From the NCBI GenBank assembly GCA_030762175.1, contig CM060831.1, positions 141,549,001 through 141,613,000 of the forward strand: 64,000 bases of DNA, written 5' to 3'. Positions 53,825-64,000 of this stretch are shown one piece after another. The stretch's first letter is position 1; the number at the start of each line of letters is the position of its first letter. The notes below the pieces were generated by a model. The model saw only the letters and a list, made by a program, of their open reading frames with translations, searched no databases and was not told where the DNA came from. The translations under genes and the position numbers were made by a program. Source of the stretch: Metallyticus violacea. Taxonomy: Eukaryota; Arthropoda; Insecta; Mantodea; Metallyticidae.

Positions 53825-55298
53825 AGAGTAGCAATTAAATTGTGCACCCCGACTTTATGCAGTATATTCTTGAAAAAATAAAAAAAAATAATTCTGTCTT
53901 CGTTTCTTTTCCTTTTAGTAACCCAACTTTTTAAACAAATGTTCTAATAAGTCTATGTTAAAAGGTATATGGTTTATTTTGTGTTAACAATTATAAAAGT
54001 TGTGACAGTGAATTTCGTTTTCAGCCCTGGGTTACGGGCAATACGATACTGTCACGGATCCGCCTATAGCCTGCTTGTGCCTGTGACGTCATGATCACCT
54101 GATGTCAGCGCCAAAGCTTGCACTATGGTCTTCCTGGGAGATAGGAGAACCAGTCTCGGGTTCGGTGTAAAGCAGTGTGAATTCATGGTTCTTGTACTGA
54201 TGTGAGTTAACCTTGATGACTTCTAAATTCATTTTGCTATATACTTTGGCACCGGAATTCCGCTCACCTCCGGTTAGTTATTACTTAGAAGTGCCTTCCT
54301 ATTTCTATCATTTCCCATTGTTATATGTGTAAAGAGTTTTTAAAAGTGATGTATAATTATGTCATTTGCTTTTACTTCGGAGTTTGTTAGGTTGGAGGGA
54401 GGGAGGAATAAGTTCTTATTCTTTTAGAGTCGACATAGTTCGGATAGGTGAATGTATCACGTTGTACTATATCGCCATTTGCTTAGGAGTTGTTATTGTA
54501 ATTTATTTTAATAATCTCCTGATATTTAATAGTTTCTTTGTGTGAATCTCATCACTAGTCCGATTTAACGTTACTGTTTCCTCGAACGGTCCGCTTGTAT
54601 TATTTCAAATTGTTAATATAACCGATTTTATTGTGATTATGTTTGTTTTTGAGTAACACTTTAGTGGCGTCCGATGATCCTTGTTTAACTTGTAGAATGA
54701 GTTGCTGTTTTATGTAGGTCATAAAACTATCTCCTTTAATTTCTATTTGTAACCCCTCACACGTTTCAATCCATCTCTGCATACCGCCACAGTTATCTTG
54801 TTGACGTTCGATTTATGCCCTGACGTATTTATTTGAAATGTGCCCGCTTGTACTAAGTGGACAAAAAAGGATGATAATTATTGCAATTAGAGTTAGGAGA
54901 TGATAAACTAGGTCAGAATGGGTCTTTCTAACTACACGCTACGCGTCCGGGCCTTGAATTAATGACTGTGATATCTCTCGTTAGTACACAGAGCCAAATG
55001 TTTCACAGTTAATTAACACAGTGCGGGGTGGCAACATGGATACTGTCGTGTTTTGTTATGTAAAGGCAGATTAGGGAAGACCAACAAAGTGAATGTATGT
55101 GAGAGCCCTTTGCTTCGTATTTTCAATATTTTCTTTACGAACAGAAAACGAGGTGTTGTTCATAATAGACTTAAGTCGGTTTCTTGGATATCTGATACTT
55201 CAGAAATATTTTAAGCTGTAATGACGTGCAGCATATAGCCATTGTCTCCTTTTGATATAAATTTTAAAAAGAGAATATAAATGTTAGCATAGGTAACA
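53825..55298. other. No gene; GC-richer patch with a CRE-like site
   Basis: Around 54040-54190 the sequence is GC-richer and contains the palindrome TGACGTCA (about 54085-54092) followed by TGATGTCAGCGCC. It might be a decayed LTR or promoter. No ORF or start site could be tied to it. Confidence 0.35.
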
Positions 55299-56142
55299 GT
55301 TCCCATTAGTTCATCCAGCATGTATGACGCAATTCAGGCGCAGGAAGACAACGCGAGGTAAAAAGTGATAAAGTGAAGTTGAAACATGCCCGAAAAACTC
55401 AGTTTTGTAATAAAGAACAGACAGAAAGGGAAAAACTGCGTAATCTTAGAGTTATAAATGTGTTGCTGGAGCACTTGGAATTACATGCTGTTAACTTCCT
55501 CCCACAGTCCCCGCCCTCCCACAATTGCATCCCCTCCAGTGAAGATATAAGAAGGAGCAATATAACAGGGATTCCAGCGGAATTTTAGCGGACATCTCGG
55601 AAAACATTGAATTCGCAATTAATCCATACATACTAACCTTAACCTAACTTAGGGTAAATCTTAAAAACCTGTAGACCAATGGTTTGCTGCGCCTCGCTAC
55701 GGCCTGACGGCCTAAGCTCGTATCTTTATTGTAAAAATAAATTGATAGTGAACTTGTGTGCTACTATGTTAGCGGGTAAATCGCAATGATGGCATAACTT
55801 TACACTTATCCGTACATTAAGCAGGGCTCCTTGCACCAGTCACGCGTCCTTTCACGAACGTAGCAGAGGACACCGAACCCAATTCGAAGGAATTCTTCAT
55901 GCGGAGAAATTGATGTACGAGTTCAACAAATTTAGGCCGATATAACAGTCGCATTGCACAGAAACCAGCAATCGTACGCCAAAAGTAACTTTGTACGACG
56001 CATGTTAATAGTTAATTACATTCAATATATAGTGAAATCAAATGGGGAAACAGTAATGTAGCAATGTAAAACGCAAAGAAAATAATTGATACGGGCAAAG
56101 GCGTGTGCTTTTAGCAGTATAAGTTGTGGAAATGTATTTTTT

Positions 56143-56260
56143 AACCTAACCCAACCTAACCAAAATTTACAACCTATGCATTAACAATATAGCTTTTGTA
56201 TTTTTTTTAAACCTAAGTTCATTTTGCTTTTAACTTAACCTAACCTAACCTACCAACCTA
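56143..56260. repeat. CCTAA-rich stretches (insect telomere-like pentamer)
   Basis: AACCTAACCCAACCTAACC (about 56142-56160) and TTAACCTAACCTAACCTACC (about 56235-56254) contain runs of two to three CCTAA units, complement of the TTAGG insect telomere repeat. The runs are short and interrupted; they may be chance or relics. Confidence 0.5.
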
Positions 56261-56358
56261 AATTTGCAACGTAAAAGTAAAATTTCAACTTATGCTTTGT
56301 CCTGCCTAAAAGGCAACATTATTATAGTAAGAAAAGTATAGACAAATTATAAATATTC

Positions 56359-56424
56359 CTGGGGGAAGCGAACTCACTATCTTCCCTTTGACAGCACTAC
56401 GCTGTAACTAACTGAGCCAGACAT
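56359..56424 (-). other. tRNA-like sequence (tRNA pseudogene or SINE head)
   Basis: On the minus strand GTCTGGCTCAGTTAGTTACA begins with a tRNA A box, and about 35 nt later GTGAGTTCGCTTCCC provides a B box with pairing arms (GGGAA/TTCCC region). The anticodon arm cannot be folded cleanly, so no anticodon is assigned. It lies inside element Z. Confidence 0.5.
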
Positions 56425-56654
56425 GAAATACATCGTAATTAGCCTCTTACATTAATTGATTAATTTGGACTCGGTCTTCTCCGCTACACTCCGCTGCTGT
56501 TCGTGAAAGGAGGCATGACTGATACAAGGATGTAAGGTAAAGTTATTCTAACAGAACGTATGTAGTGTAGCGGCAGAAAACATAAGCAACCAGTCATGAT
56601 AAACAAAATAATGAGTGCAACAAGAACCTAAGTGCTGGATGAACTATTCGGAAT

Positions 56655-57113
56655 AATTACTGTTAGCATACTTTTGTTTTTATATCGTTGCTTGGCAAAT
56701 TTGGATGCTCTTATTGTTTGAAATTGGACACAATACTATAATTGGATTGGTTAGGGATTCTGAAACAGATTGTATTACTCTAATACCAATAAATTTAACT
56801 TATTAAAAATAGCTTGATCATGCAAATGAGTTACTTAATTCTTATTATTTCCAAATTGAAAATTAATTTGTTGCCTGAAGTTTAAAACCAATTTTCATTA
56901 CATTTTAGGTCTCAACTTTCACTCCAACCACCCCTATTTCGCAATTTCAAATGCTACCTCTATCTTATTATGGTTAAATTGTATGCAATTGTTATCAACT
57001 GTTTGTTTGCTGGTTGCCTCACTACCTGGGTCGTTGCTATTGTTTGCCTATGAACAGAATAAATAAAAATAAGTCTATTATAGGATGATAGACTCGATTT
57101 ATGTAAAAGTACG

Positions 57114-57157
<44 letters not shown>

Positions 57158-59029
57158 GTAATCCAGCGTATTTCTGAAAACTTGACTATTATATTCTTTC
57201 TTGCAGGGTATACATGTTTATTCCCAAAACACAACTATTACATTACATTTTCTATAGTTTTATAGTATTTATTTCCAAGTTCAAACTACAGTCAAGATTG
57301 TTGGACAACTATCAAATAGAAGATGTGATAACGATTCAGTCGTCTCTAAAATGTAAAGACAGAGGTGTCATTTGAAATTGCAAAGTAGAGTCGGTAACCG
57401 TAAATTGTTGAAACCTAACGTTTAATCAGCATTGGTTTTAAACTTCCTGCTCAATATCTTTAAGTTGATACGTTTTTGTTTAAAAGTAAATTTATTTAAT
57501 CCAGCGGGTTTTGAAATTAATCAGCTTCATTATCCGTGCTCTATTTTACAGCTTAACGATTTGCAAACGACTATAGATAGAGCATTAAAAGAAAAATAAA
57601 GCGTGCTAATGTTCTAGAATCAAGGCAATTATTTCAAGTATTTCGTTTACATCCCCTAGAACTTATAAAATATAGTACTTCTAAGCTCTAAAACCCGGCT
57701 GTAGACAACAGGTGAAGGGCTACAATAGATTTACGAGCTATAAACCACCCTGTCTCCTTACACCTGTGTCACATTCGTGGCGGTGACTCATATCTAACTT
57801 TGTATTGGTCGTTTAGTTTGGGTGTACCTAACTTGATTTTAAGTACTTAAGAATCCCTGGCCTGTACATATGTTTAAAATCTATGATCCTCCGATCATAG
57901 GTTTACAAAATGTATGTGTGGAGCTCACAATGAGATACTCATGCAATTATTTCGACACCAATGTACTGTCAGATAAATTTCAGAGTGATCACATTATTCT
58001 TTGTTTCCGCTTCACAAGCCCGTAGGAAAATAAATTTCCTGCACAACAGTCGGCGTTTGACAGCCAATTAAACTCATACTTGTGGATATTTTATTTGTAG
58101 TCATTAAAGTGTTCGATAAATTTTGAATTAAAACATCGTGACTTCATTGGTCTTTCATGGTCACCAATTATAAATCCTGTCAAATTCTAGCTCTAGGGTA
58201 ATTTAAAATAAAAGTATTTTGACTGCTGCTCTTTCAAAACCTGTGAACCTTTTGCAAATTACTTTTGAATAATATAATGCTGCTTTAACTCATTTTTAGA
58301 TATGTACACGTGTTTATTCATTAAAATATTTTAATTATCTTTTATTTATTCTTTTTTTTTGTAAAAGTCAAAAAGTTTCAGCAACATCCTGACATTTTTC
58401 AACATTCAATAAAATTTAATCGCATCTAGGCGCAATACAAAAATATAAAAACCCCTTAGCTGTGTCCCTTAAATTCTGTAATTACAGGGCACTGGGAAAT
58501 CTTACAGCATAAAACGAAATGAGGAAGAAGCATAATCGTTGTTGCTTATTAATACTCTCAAACCATAGTACCGAACCTTTTCATAGTTTTGTCGCCCGTT
58601 TCGTGGCAGCCGGCGGGTCGGTAGTCAGAGAGGCAACTCCGTCGAATCGAATTTAATAACCGCGCAATTACAACTATAATTGCAAGAAACATAAGCACAC
58701 ACTTTATGACAGAACATCTTGGAAACGTTGTTCAGCATTATCCACATAGTTCTGGCAAATGTAGTGGAGGTCCGATATTGATGCGAACTTGTAGATGAGA
58801 GGTGACAAAGAGAAAGTGAATTCCTTAAAGTTATCTTGATTAAGTTCATAAGACTGTACCCTCTTTCACATTCTGTAGTGTTTACCGAAGTGTATTAAAC
58901 ATAAAGATGGCCTATTGTGTCCCTAAAGAGCAAAGACCTCCTAACAAGCATGGAAAGCTCGCTTTTTCCTAACGTGGTGAGCTATTCCACGCTAGTTGTT
59001 CGTATGCTGTTTAAGACACTCTGACTGAT
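56655..59029. other. AT-rich sequence without gene; contains a TTA microsatellite
   Basis: Aside from the microsatellite at 57115-57157 and a small perfect palindrome CTATGATC/GATCATAG near 57881-57900, I see nothing. A minus frame at 58625-58849 has no domain. Confidence 0.45.
57115..57157. repeat. (TTA)n microsatellite
   Basis: About 14 uninterrupted TTA units. Confidence 0.95.
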
Positions 59030-59265
59030 TAGTTCTTTGTTACTCCATTTCTTACTGCACTAGTTGCTTCTCGAGAGATTTCCATATTTCCCTTCCTCCT
59101 GTTGACCAATCTGGACCTGCATGTTCCTTGAAGAGGTCTGTTCATCTTCTTCTGGGTCTGCCTCGTGTCCTTTTTCCTATCCGGGATCCACATGGAGATC
59201 TTGTAGCACATCTATGCCCTGCATTCGTACGACATGACCGCCCCATTGCCATTTGCTTCTGGTAG
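59030..59265 (-). pseudogene. Non-LTR retrotransposon C-terminal fragment
   Basis: The minus strand reads KWQWGGHVVRMQG (about 59225-59265), the WxGHVxRM motif near the end of many LINE reverse transcriptases, then WIPDRKKDTRQTQKK (about 59145-59195; usual WxPxGKRxRGRPxxRW) and RPLQGTCRSRLVNRRKGNME (about 59080-59140; usual DDLKxxAGxxWxxxAxxRxxW). Frames shift between blocks. This is the part that the LINE fragment at 23985 lacks because of its SINE insertion; the two may belong to related families. Confidence 0.75.
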
Positions 59266-59699
59266 TTATTTGTGTGATTTCTGTTGTCACATAAACAAAA
59301 ACTGGTTTCCCTTTTTCATGAACGTTTTCTGAGCTGTTGTCCACACCGTTCTCTTAGGCTACCTCTTGAGTTTGAAAAGGGAAGAAAAAAAAACAGTGTT
59401 GACAGATCTTTCTTATACTTTCTTCCTGTTGGCCATGAGTTGGCAATGTCATTGGGCCACTTTTTTTTTTTTTTTTTACAATATATATTTCCTTCATGAA
59501 GGGTTTAAATGTTTCATTGCCAATTGATATTAGTCTGCATTTAAAATTGTTTCTAAAGCTTTGACACACCTCTTTTCTATTAATATGGGAAGTTCCTCTG
59601 TTTGATTGTCTTCTGGAAACCACATCTTTGGAACATCCTTTTGAAATAAGTTTTCTGCCTCCTTCAAGCAAACTCTTGGGAATTGTTTCAATTGATTAA
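59266..59699. other. Unassigned, possibly more LINE sequence
   Basis: A 105-codon minus frame (59354-59671) interrupted by a T17 run (59461-59477, coding Lys on minus) shows no motif I can assign. It lies upstream of the LINE fragment on the same strand, so could belong to it. Confidence 0.35.
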
Positions 59700-59701
59700 T
59701 A

Positions 59702-60721
59702 CTAGAGTAGGTCCATAAGTTTCCGCCCTAACCATTTTCTAAATATGATAAAGACAAAAACTATATTTCACTTTTCAATATAGTTACCCTTTATTGCAAT
59801 ACACTTCTCACGTCTTTGGATTAACATTTCAATCCTTTCCCATAATGGTCAGAAGTCTTGTCTGCAAAATGGGCATAAACAGCATAAACCACTTCTTCGT
59901 CACACTTAAATTTCCTTCCTCGAATGTCCTTCTCCAGCTCTGAGAGGAGGAAATGGTCACTGGGAGCTAGATCTGGGCAGTAGAGTGGCTGGTCCATCTC
60001 CTTGAAATCGCACTTCACAGCTTCCTTTGCAAAAAGAGATGTGTTCACAGGCGCGTTATCGTGAAGAAGGCGCACACACCACTCAGCTTTCCTCTCCTTT
60101 TCTCTTTGATGGAAGCACGGAGCCTGTGTAGTAGGCCAGCATAGCACTCCCCATTTACTGTGGCGTTCCTCTCTTTGAAGCCAATGAACAGTATTCCTTC
60201 ACAGGCCCAAAAGATTGTAGCCATGATCATCTTGGTTGACTGAGTGACCTTGGCCTTTACGCCCCTCCATTGATTCTCTTTTGGACAAGGGATCATAGAA
60301 CAGGATCATGGTTTCATCTCCTGTAACAATGGTTTGCAGAATTTCTCTCTCGTTGCCACGGCAGAGCTCCGAACATGCCTGACAACAGATGACTCGTAGC
60401 TGTTTTTGGACCGAGGAAAGAATCTAGACACCCACTTGCACTAACCTTATTCATGTTTAAATGTTCATGAATAATTGGTATGACTTGTTTTAGAAAGGCC
60501 CAACTTTGCTGCTATTTCTGTAACTTTGAGCTACCTGTCTTCCATAATTTCTCCTTCCACAAGAGCAATGTTTCCAGGAGTGAGCACCTCCAAGAGTCGA
60601 CCTGCACGCTCTACCTCCTCAATGCTTTCTCGACCCATTCGTAAAAGTTTGGCCCATTCTTTTGTTTTGTGAAAGCGATATTCCTTATCGGCGAGCCGAG
60701 AAACTTATGGACATACCCTCA
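59702..60721 (-). mobile_element. Mariner element with both TIRs, about 1.02 kb
   Basis: Ends CTAGAGTAGGTCCATAAGTT and (minus strand) TGAGGGTATGTCCATAAGTT match over about 22 bp and are flanked by TA at 59700-59701 and 60722-60723. Minus-strand transposase parts are in family order: an HTH-side MGRESIEEVERAGRLLEVLT-type block (about 60580-60650), NQWRGVKAKVTQSTKMIMAT (about 60220-60275), CYAGLLHRLRASIKEKRRGK (about 60095-60150), VRLLHDNAPVNTSLFAKEAV (about 60015-60075), PDLAPSDHFLLSELEKDIRG (about 59920-59975) and YAHFADKT (about 59850-59875). Total length is about 250 bp short of a typical mariner. Confidence 0.9.
59821..60296 (-). pseudogene. Mariner transposase, catalytic region, disabled
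   Basis: Two overlapping minus frames (59821-60147 and 60045-60296) hold the catalytic core in different phases, so at least one frameshift lies near 60045-60100. The spacing between the D of LLHDN and the D of APSD is 33 residues, one less than the 34 of the copy at 51216, owing to a lost Lys codon after AKEAVK. The HNxH-type residue following the second D is changed (APVN for APVH). With the frameshift the protein cannot be made intact. This family normally excises and reinserts its element at TA sites in the nucleus. Confidence 0.85.
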
Positions 60722-60723
60722 TA

Positions 60724-62241
60724 TATCGCCACTTATTATCAGAGTAAACACAAAGCTCTGCGCAGCTAAGCTAGGACAAAAATCGCAAATTTCCTTTTGC
60801 CAACCCTTATATATATAATGGTTCAAAAGTAAAACTTGGTTCATTATTACCCCAGGTATCTCTTATAGGAGCCTTAACCTAAATAAATCTTATCAAATTT
60901 ATTTTCGCCATTTGTGCAACATGTTATTTATGTGTTAAACTGTAATTTTTGCACTGTTTTTACTTCAAGTTAACATCAACAATAGTCTCAGAATGAACAA
61001 TTGCCGACTTTCAGTACAGACGAAGTCTTCCGTAACAGTAGCCCGGCATGCACTTTAACATATTACTACTTTTGATTATGGCTCCCGGTAAACACTCATC
61101 AGTGCTCTTACCTCCTCCTCAGAGACCACCCTGCGCGACATAGAGATGGCTGCTATAATAATGCACTAAGATTGGAATCCTCCAAGCCTTAATTTGGCTT
61201 TATGATCCTTCTTATTCTTGTATAATTAACGTTTCATTACTAGTTGATACCATTAGGATGTATTGTTTTTATTCTTTAATCTTTTGTACTCCCAATTTCA
61301 TAAGTTTCCCATACTGTAGTCCCTATAATTTTTCTAAGTAAGTTTGGCACTAGGCCCCGTCACATTTGATTGTTTTGGTTTCACCTGCCAGTCATTCAAC
61401 TTCTACGAAGAGTTCGAGTTACGCCTTCTCGGATCAAGCGTAACGCGAACTATCTGTATAACCTACCTGAAGGACAAGCGGCCCGAAATATTGTGTTTTC
61501 CTGTTAACTCAGACAAAGAAGTTTTAGTTTTATGTGCATGTACTGCTCTCGATTGATTTTAAATATTACTTCAAGTGAGTCTTCTGAGCCTGCGAATACA
61601 ATCTCGGCGATTTCTAGACTATCCCTTACACACTGTCCCCTGTGTCGTATCGATTTCGGCCGAATTGACTGCTGTGTGCCTCTCGGAGTGTTCTGGACTT
61701 TATTGTCGAAGGTTCAGGATTCAAATACTGGCCCATTAAAATATAACATTTTTGTTTTGTTTTCTGGCACAAAATAGAGAAATAATGTTTATTCGTGATG
61801 TAGATAAAGATAGCCTATTAAATTTATCCTGCAAAGTACTTTTAATGACACCAAAACAATTAAATGTATTCCCATTTCTAAACCGTATGGACTACACTTT
61901 TATAGCATTTAGGAAAACCGGATATCTCCCCTTCTGGTCCAAAACGAGTTAGATGCACCGAGCGATCAGTTAAGACCAGATCCACGTGGAATAAAAACGG
62001 GTTAAGTTATAATACGAAACATGGTGGAATTATCAAGCATTGATTTTTTGACATTCCTACAGGTGATCCTAATATTAAAGTTGATGCTGATGAGCAATTG
62101 TTTTGTTTTTCACATATAATATAGAAAGTATACTATATGTTATTCTGTATGCTTCTTTTTTAATTTCTGAATAAATTACAGAGGGATAAGATGAAAAATG
62201 AATACTAAAAGCAACCGAACAAATTCACTTCATGCCAATTG
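60724..62241. other. No recognisable gene
   Basis: Three consecutive short plus frames (61344-61556, 61532-61777, 61752-61952) overlap but have no recognisable domain; a decayed coding region is possible but unsupported. Confidence 0.35.
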
Positions 62242-62250
62242 GTTTGTTCA

Positions 62251-62541
62251 GTTGCTGATTTTGTTTATTTATGGACGCTTTTTAACATCTCAGATCATCA
62301 GCGTCCCATTCAATTCAGGGCGTGAAACGGCCGGTAAATTTTGTTCTGAGGCCTCTTTTTTCAGCCTTATGGTTCTTTTCTTTTTCATGTCGTGAATCTA
62401 TGAAAAGAAACCCACGGCTTTACTTCCCTTCCGAAGGAAGCTATACTTGGGATTTTTAGGCGCGTTGATCCTTGGCGGTATCGAACCCGCGACCTTGGAT
62501 TTAGGATGAAAGTATGGTTACCACTTCACCATCATGACAAA
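62251..62541 (-). mobile_element. SINE-A copy with 9-bp target duplication
   Basis: Flanked by GTTTGTTCA at 62242-62250 and 62542-62550 (identical). Body blocks are complete; the head has a B box GGTATCGAACCC (plus-strand view) and ATGGTTACCACTTCACCATC in place of the A-box region. Confidence 0.9.
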
Positions 62542-62759
62542 GTTTGTTCATATCAGTATACTTTAATTATATCCTATTGAAAAAAGGTATCAAGATAACT
62601 ATTTCCCTAAATTCTATTTTTGTGTGTCAATATGCTAAATTTAGAACTAACTTTGAATTTTATTTAGGTCCCCTAATTTTACTTTACGTTTTTGTCGGTT
62701 TTTCTAAATACTGTAGATATGTTAAATTTTTAGGGTTGAATACCTGTAATATATAAACT

Positions 62760-62963
62760 TTAGAAGGATGTATCTTTGAAAAATTTAGTATCATTTGTTT
62801 CAGAATTAAATACTTCACTAAAAGTATGCTTAAATCTAACCTGGTGGTCAAATAACATCTTCAGCTCTTCTGACGTTGGGTTCAGAAAGCGAGAAAAGGC
62901 AAGTGCCGTTGATGATTGTACTACATGGGCTGTGAAACCATCTTGCTGAAACAGTATTGCCAT
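62760..62963 (-). pseudogene. Possible Tc1/mariner transposase scrap
   Basis: The minus frame begins MAILFQQDGFTAHVVQSSTA, close to the second-D motif FQQDGAxAHxxxxxx of IS630-Tc1 transposases. The continuation (FSRFLNPTSEELKMLFDHQV) does not carry the PPRSPDL block. The resemblance is limited to about 12 residues and could be chance. Confidence 0.3.
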
Positions 62964-63412
62964 TTTATAATTGTTTAAATTTTCATTTACTCATATTTCC
63001 TGATAGCGTACAACTTGATATAAACTGCCTGGAATTTCAAATGACCACGGTCGTGGACACCATTTGCAATAACACAGTTTTTATGATTTATTGAACTACA
63101 CTTATGTTATAAATATGAGATGCTTTCACTGCTATTAGCTATTGTTTCCGCGAGCGCTCGCTATATGAGCATTTTCTTCACAGATTATTTTCAAGTATAC
63201 AAAATTTTTAATTTCTTGTGTTGTGATTTTGAATTATTTTCCAAGCTAACTTTTTATTTTTCTTGTATAAGCTGGTACAGTCTGAAGTTTATGCCTGACC
63301 ATACCTGTCCATTGGGAGCATTTCTCTCATCACGCAATCGACTGCGTACGGATTTTTCCGGAGAAGCCTTATGGTTACTGTAATCGAAATAAACTTCCAT
63401 ATACTAAAAATA
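62964..63412. other. No recognisable gene
   Basis: An 87-codon plus frame at 63120-63383 has a hydrophobic N-terminal half but no assignable domain. Confidence 0.4.
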
Positions 63413-64000
63413 AATTCAATATATTGGATACATTTCAAAATTGGACCGAAAAACAACAGTAATGTGTAGTGTGATGCTCTGTAAACAGATGTGGCTCACA
63501 TACATTATGATAAGCGTTGCTACGTGACAGATAAATTAACAATGAACAAATGAAGCCAAGATTATCGTATGATGTTCTGTAAACTGATGTGACTCTCATT
63601 ACGTAATGTTAGCGTTGCTACAACAAAATGGAGCCAAGATTATTGTTTGAACAGCGGAAAGCAATTTTGAAGTGGTATTGGAAAACCGAGAATTTTGTTG
63701 AAGTTCAAAGGCAATGGAGACGTGTTCTCCGGGTTCTATGGATCTAACTCCGTTGGACTTCTACCTATGGGGAACTCTTCAGGATGTTGTATACCGTAGA
63801 AAACCAGCTACACTGGCAGCACTTCGGGAAGAAATTGAAACGACATGTGCTGCAATCGCTGAGGACGCTTTCGCAAACGTTGCTCAATCAGTTGTTCAAC
63901 GTACTCAATAGTGTATTGACGCCGATGGTGGGCATTTTGAGCAATTGTTGTAACTGCAAAAGTCTAAGATGATTAGTGCTCATCATTTTCTGCTTGTTTG
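63413..64000 (+). mobile_element. rosa-like (DD41D) element, second deletion derivative
   Basis: Homology to 5640-6235 starts at TTCAATATATTGGATACATT (the left TIR itself is absent) and continues to GATTAGTGCTCA near 63970-63982; the right TIR is not reached. The transposase starts at 63628 with MEPRLLFEQRKAILKWYWKT then ENFVEVQRQWR and jumps straight to the PGSMDLTPLDFYLWGTLQDV block (about 63725-63790), so its deletion is larger than in the copy at 5595 and also removes the second catalytic D. The 5' leader is partly duplicated (about 63465-63522 and 63565-63622). Confidence 0.85.

Larger units (their letters stand above)
55794..56546. mobile_element. Z: TIR element nested inside Y2
   Basis: Ends ATAACTTTACACTTATCC (left) and ATAACTTTACCTTACATCC (minus strand from 56546) are inverted copies. 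A second inverted match follows inside: CACCAGTCACGCGTCCTTTC ACGAAC (left, about 55835-55860) against ATCAGTCATGCCTCCTTTCA CGAAC (right, minus strand, about 56500-56525). The corresponding position in Y1 is uninterrupted. It contains two CCTAA-rich stretches and a tRNA-like sequence, and no transposase. Confidence 0.7.
55299..56654. mobile_element. Y2: copy 2 of TIR family Y, carrying nested element Z
   Basis: The left end GTTCCCATTAGTTCATCCAG (55299-55318) and inverted right end (minus strand ATTCCGAATAGTTCATCCAG, 56635-56654) match each other and the ends of Y1. Shared interior blocks (TTTGCTGCGCCTCGCTACGG, GACGGCCTAAGCTCG, GGGTAAATCGCAATGATGGC; AGCGGCAGAAAACATAAGCA) lie on both sides of a segment of about 750 bp absent from Y1. 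The left part holds a 71-codon frame (55373-55588) with a charged KEQTEREKLRN stretch that Y1 does not conserve. Confidence 0.75.

Noticed and set aside
61344..61952. Three chained short plus-strand ORFs as an exon series
   Set aside because: No GT-AG junctions that join them sensibly and no recognisable protein content.
1..64000. CRISPR arrays, bacterial operons or phage genes
   Set aside because: No regularly spaced short direct repeats with unique spacers, no ribosome-binding-site-led ORFs and no dense coding; the window is eukaryotic.

Overview
The window is AT-rich eukaryotic DNA, most likely from an insect with a large, repeat-loaded genome. The evidence for this is several tRNA-derived SINE families, mariner/Tc1/rosa-like, PIF-Harbinger and hAT relics, non-LTR retrotransposon tails, and short runs of the CCTAA pentamer. 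A blattodean (cockroach or termite) would fit the style of the repeats. That is an impression only; nothing in the window fixes the species. I see no convincing host gene: no long open frame, no recognisable conserved host domain, no operon-like organisation, no functional rRNA or tRNA gene and no CRISPR array. The region reads as intergenic or long-intron sequence made of layered transposon debris.

Layout. 1-13 kb: three TIR-bounded IS630-Tc1-mariner elements (1258-2407; 5595-6294, DD41D rosa-like; 9600-10354), a transposase relic (12160-12620), SINE-A copies (3803-4123, 10753-11016) and one of two copies of a decayed repeat, 'SINE-C' (7891-8125). 13.6-16.2 kb: a TIR element (Y1) followed by a complex of inverted copies of a hairpin-ended repeat family (X). 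17-31 kb: small TIR elements, SINE-B copies, a LINE tail with a SINE inserted in it, and Tc1/mariner relics. 31.55-32.96 kb: a diverged tandem array with a period of about 144 bp. 33-42 kb: SINE-A copies including one with a perfect 13-bp target duplication, an hAT relic, an LTR/promoter-like ORF block and a long hairpin. 43-54 kb: more X copies, a mariner relic, a PIF-Harbinger relic, a DD34D mariner fragment, a near-perfect hairpin of about 190 bp, and a 439-bp TIR element. 55.3-56.65 kb: a second Y copy that carries another TIR element (Z), which itself contains a tRNA-like sequence and CCTAA-rich stretches. 59-64 kb: a LINE tail, a nearly full-span mariner corpse, a SINE-A, and a second rosa-like copy running off the window.

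There is no cooperating gene set. The interactions visible are between mobile elements: SINEs interrupting a LINE and a mariner, a TIR element inside a TIR element, and deletion derivatives that keep only transposon ends and would depend on transposase supplied elsewhere. All assignments rest on reading motifs and repeats by eye; no database search or alignment was run.
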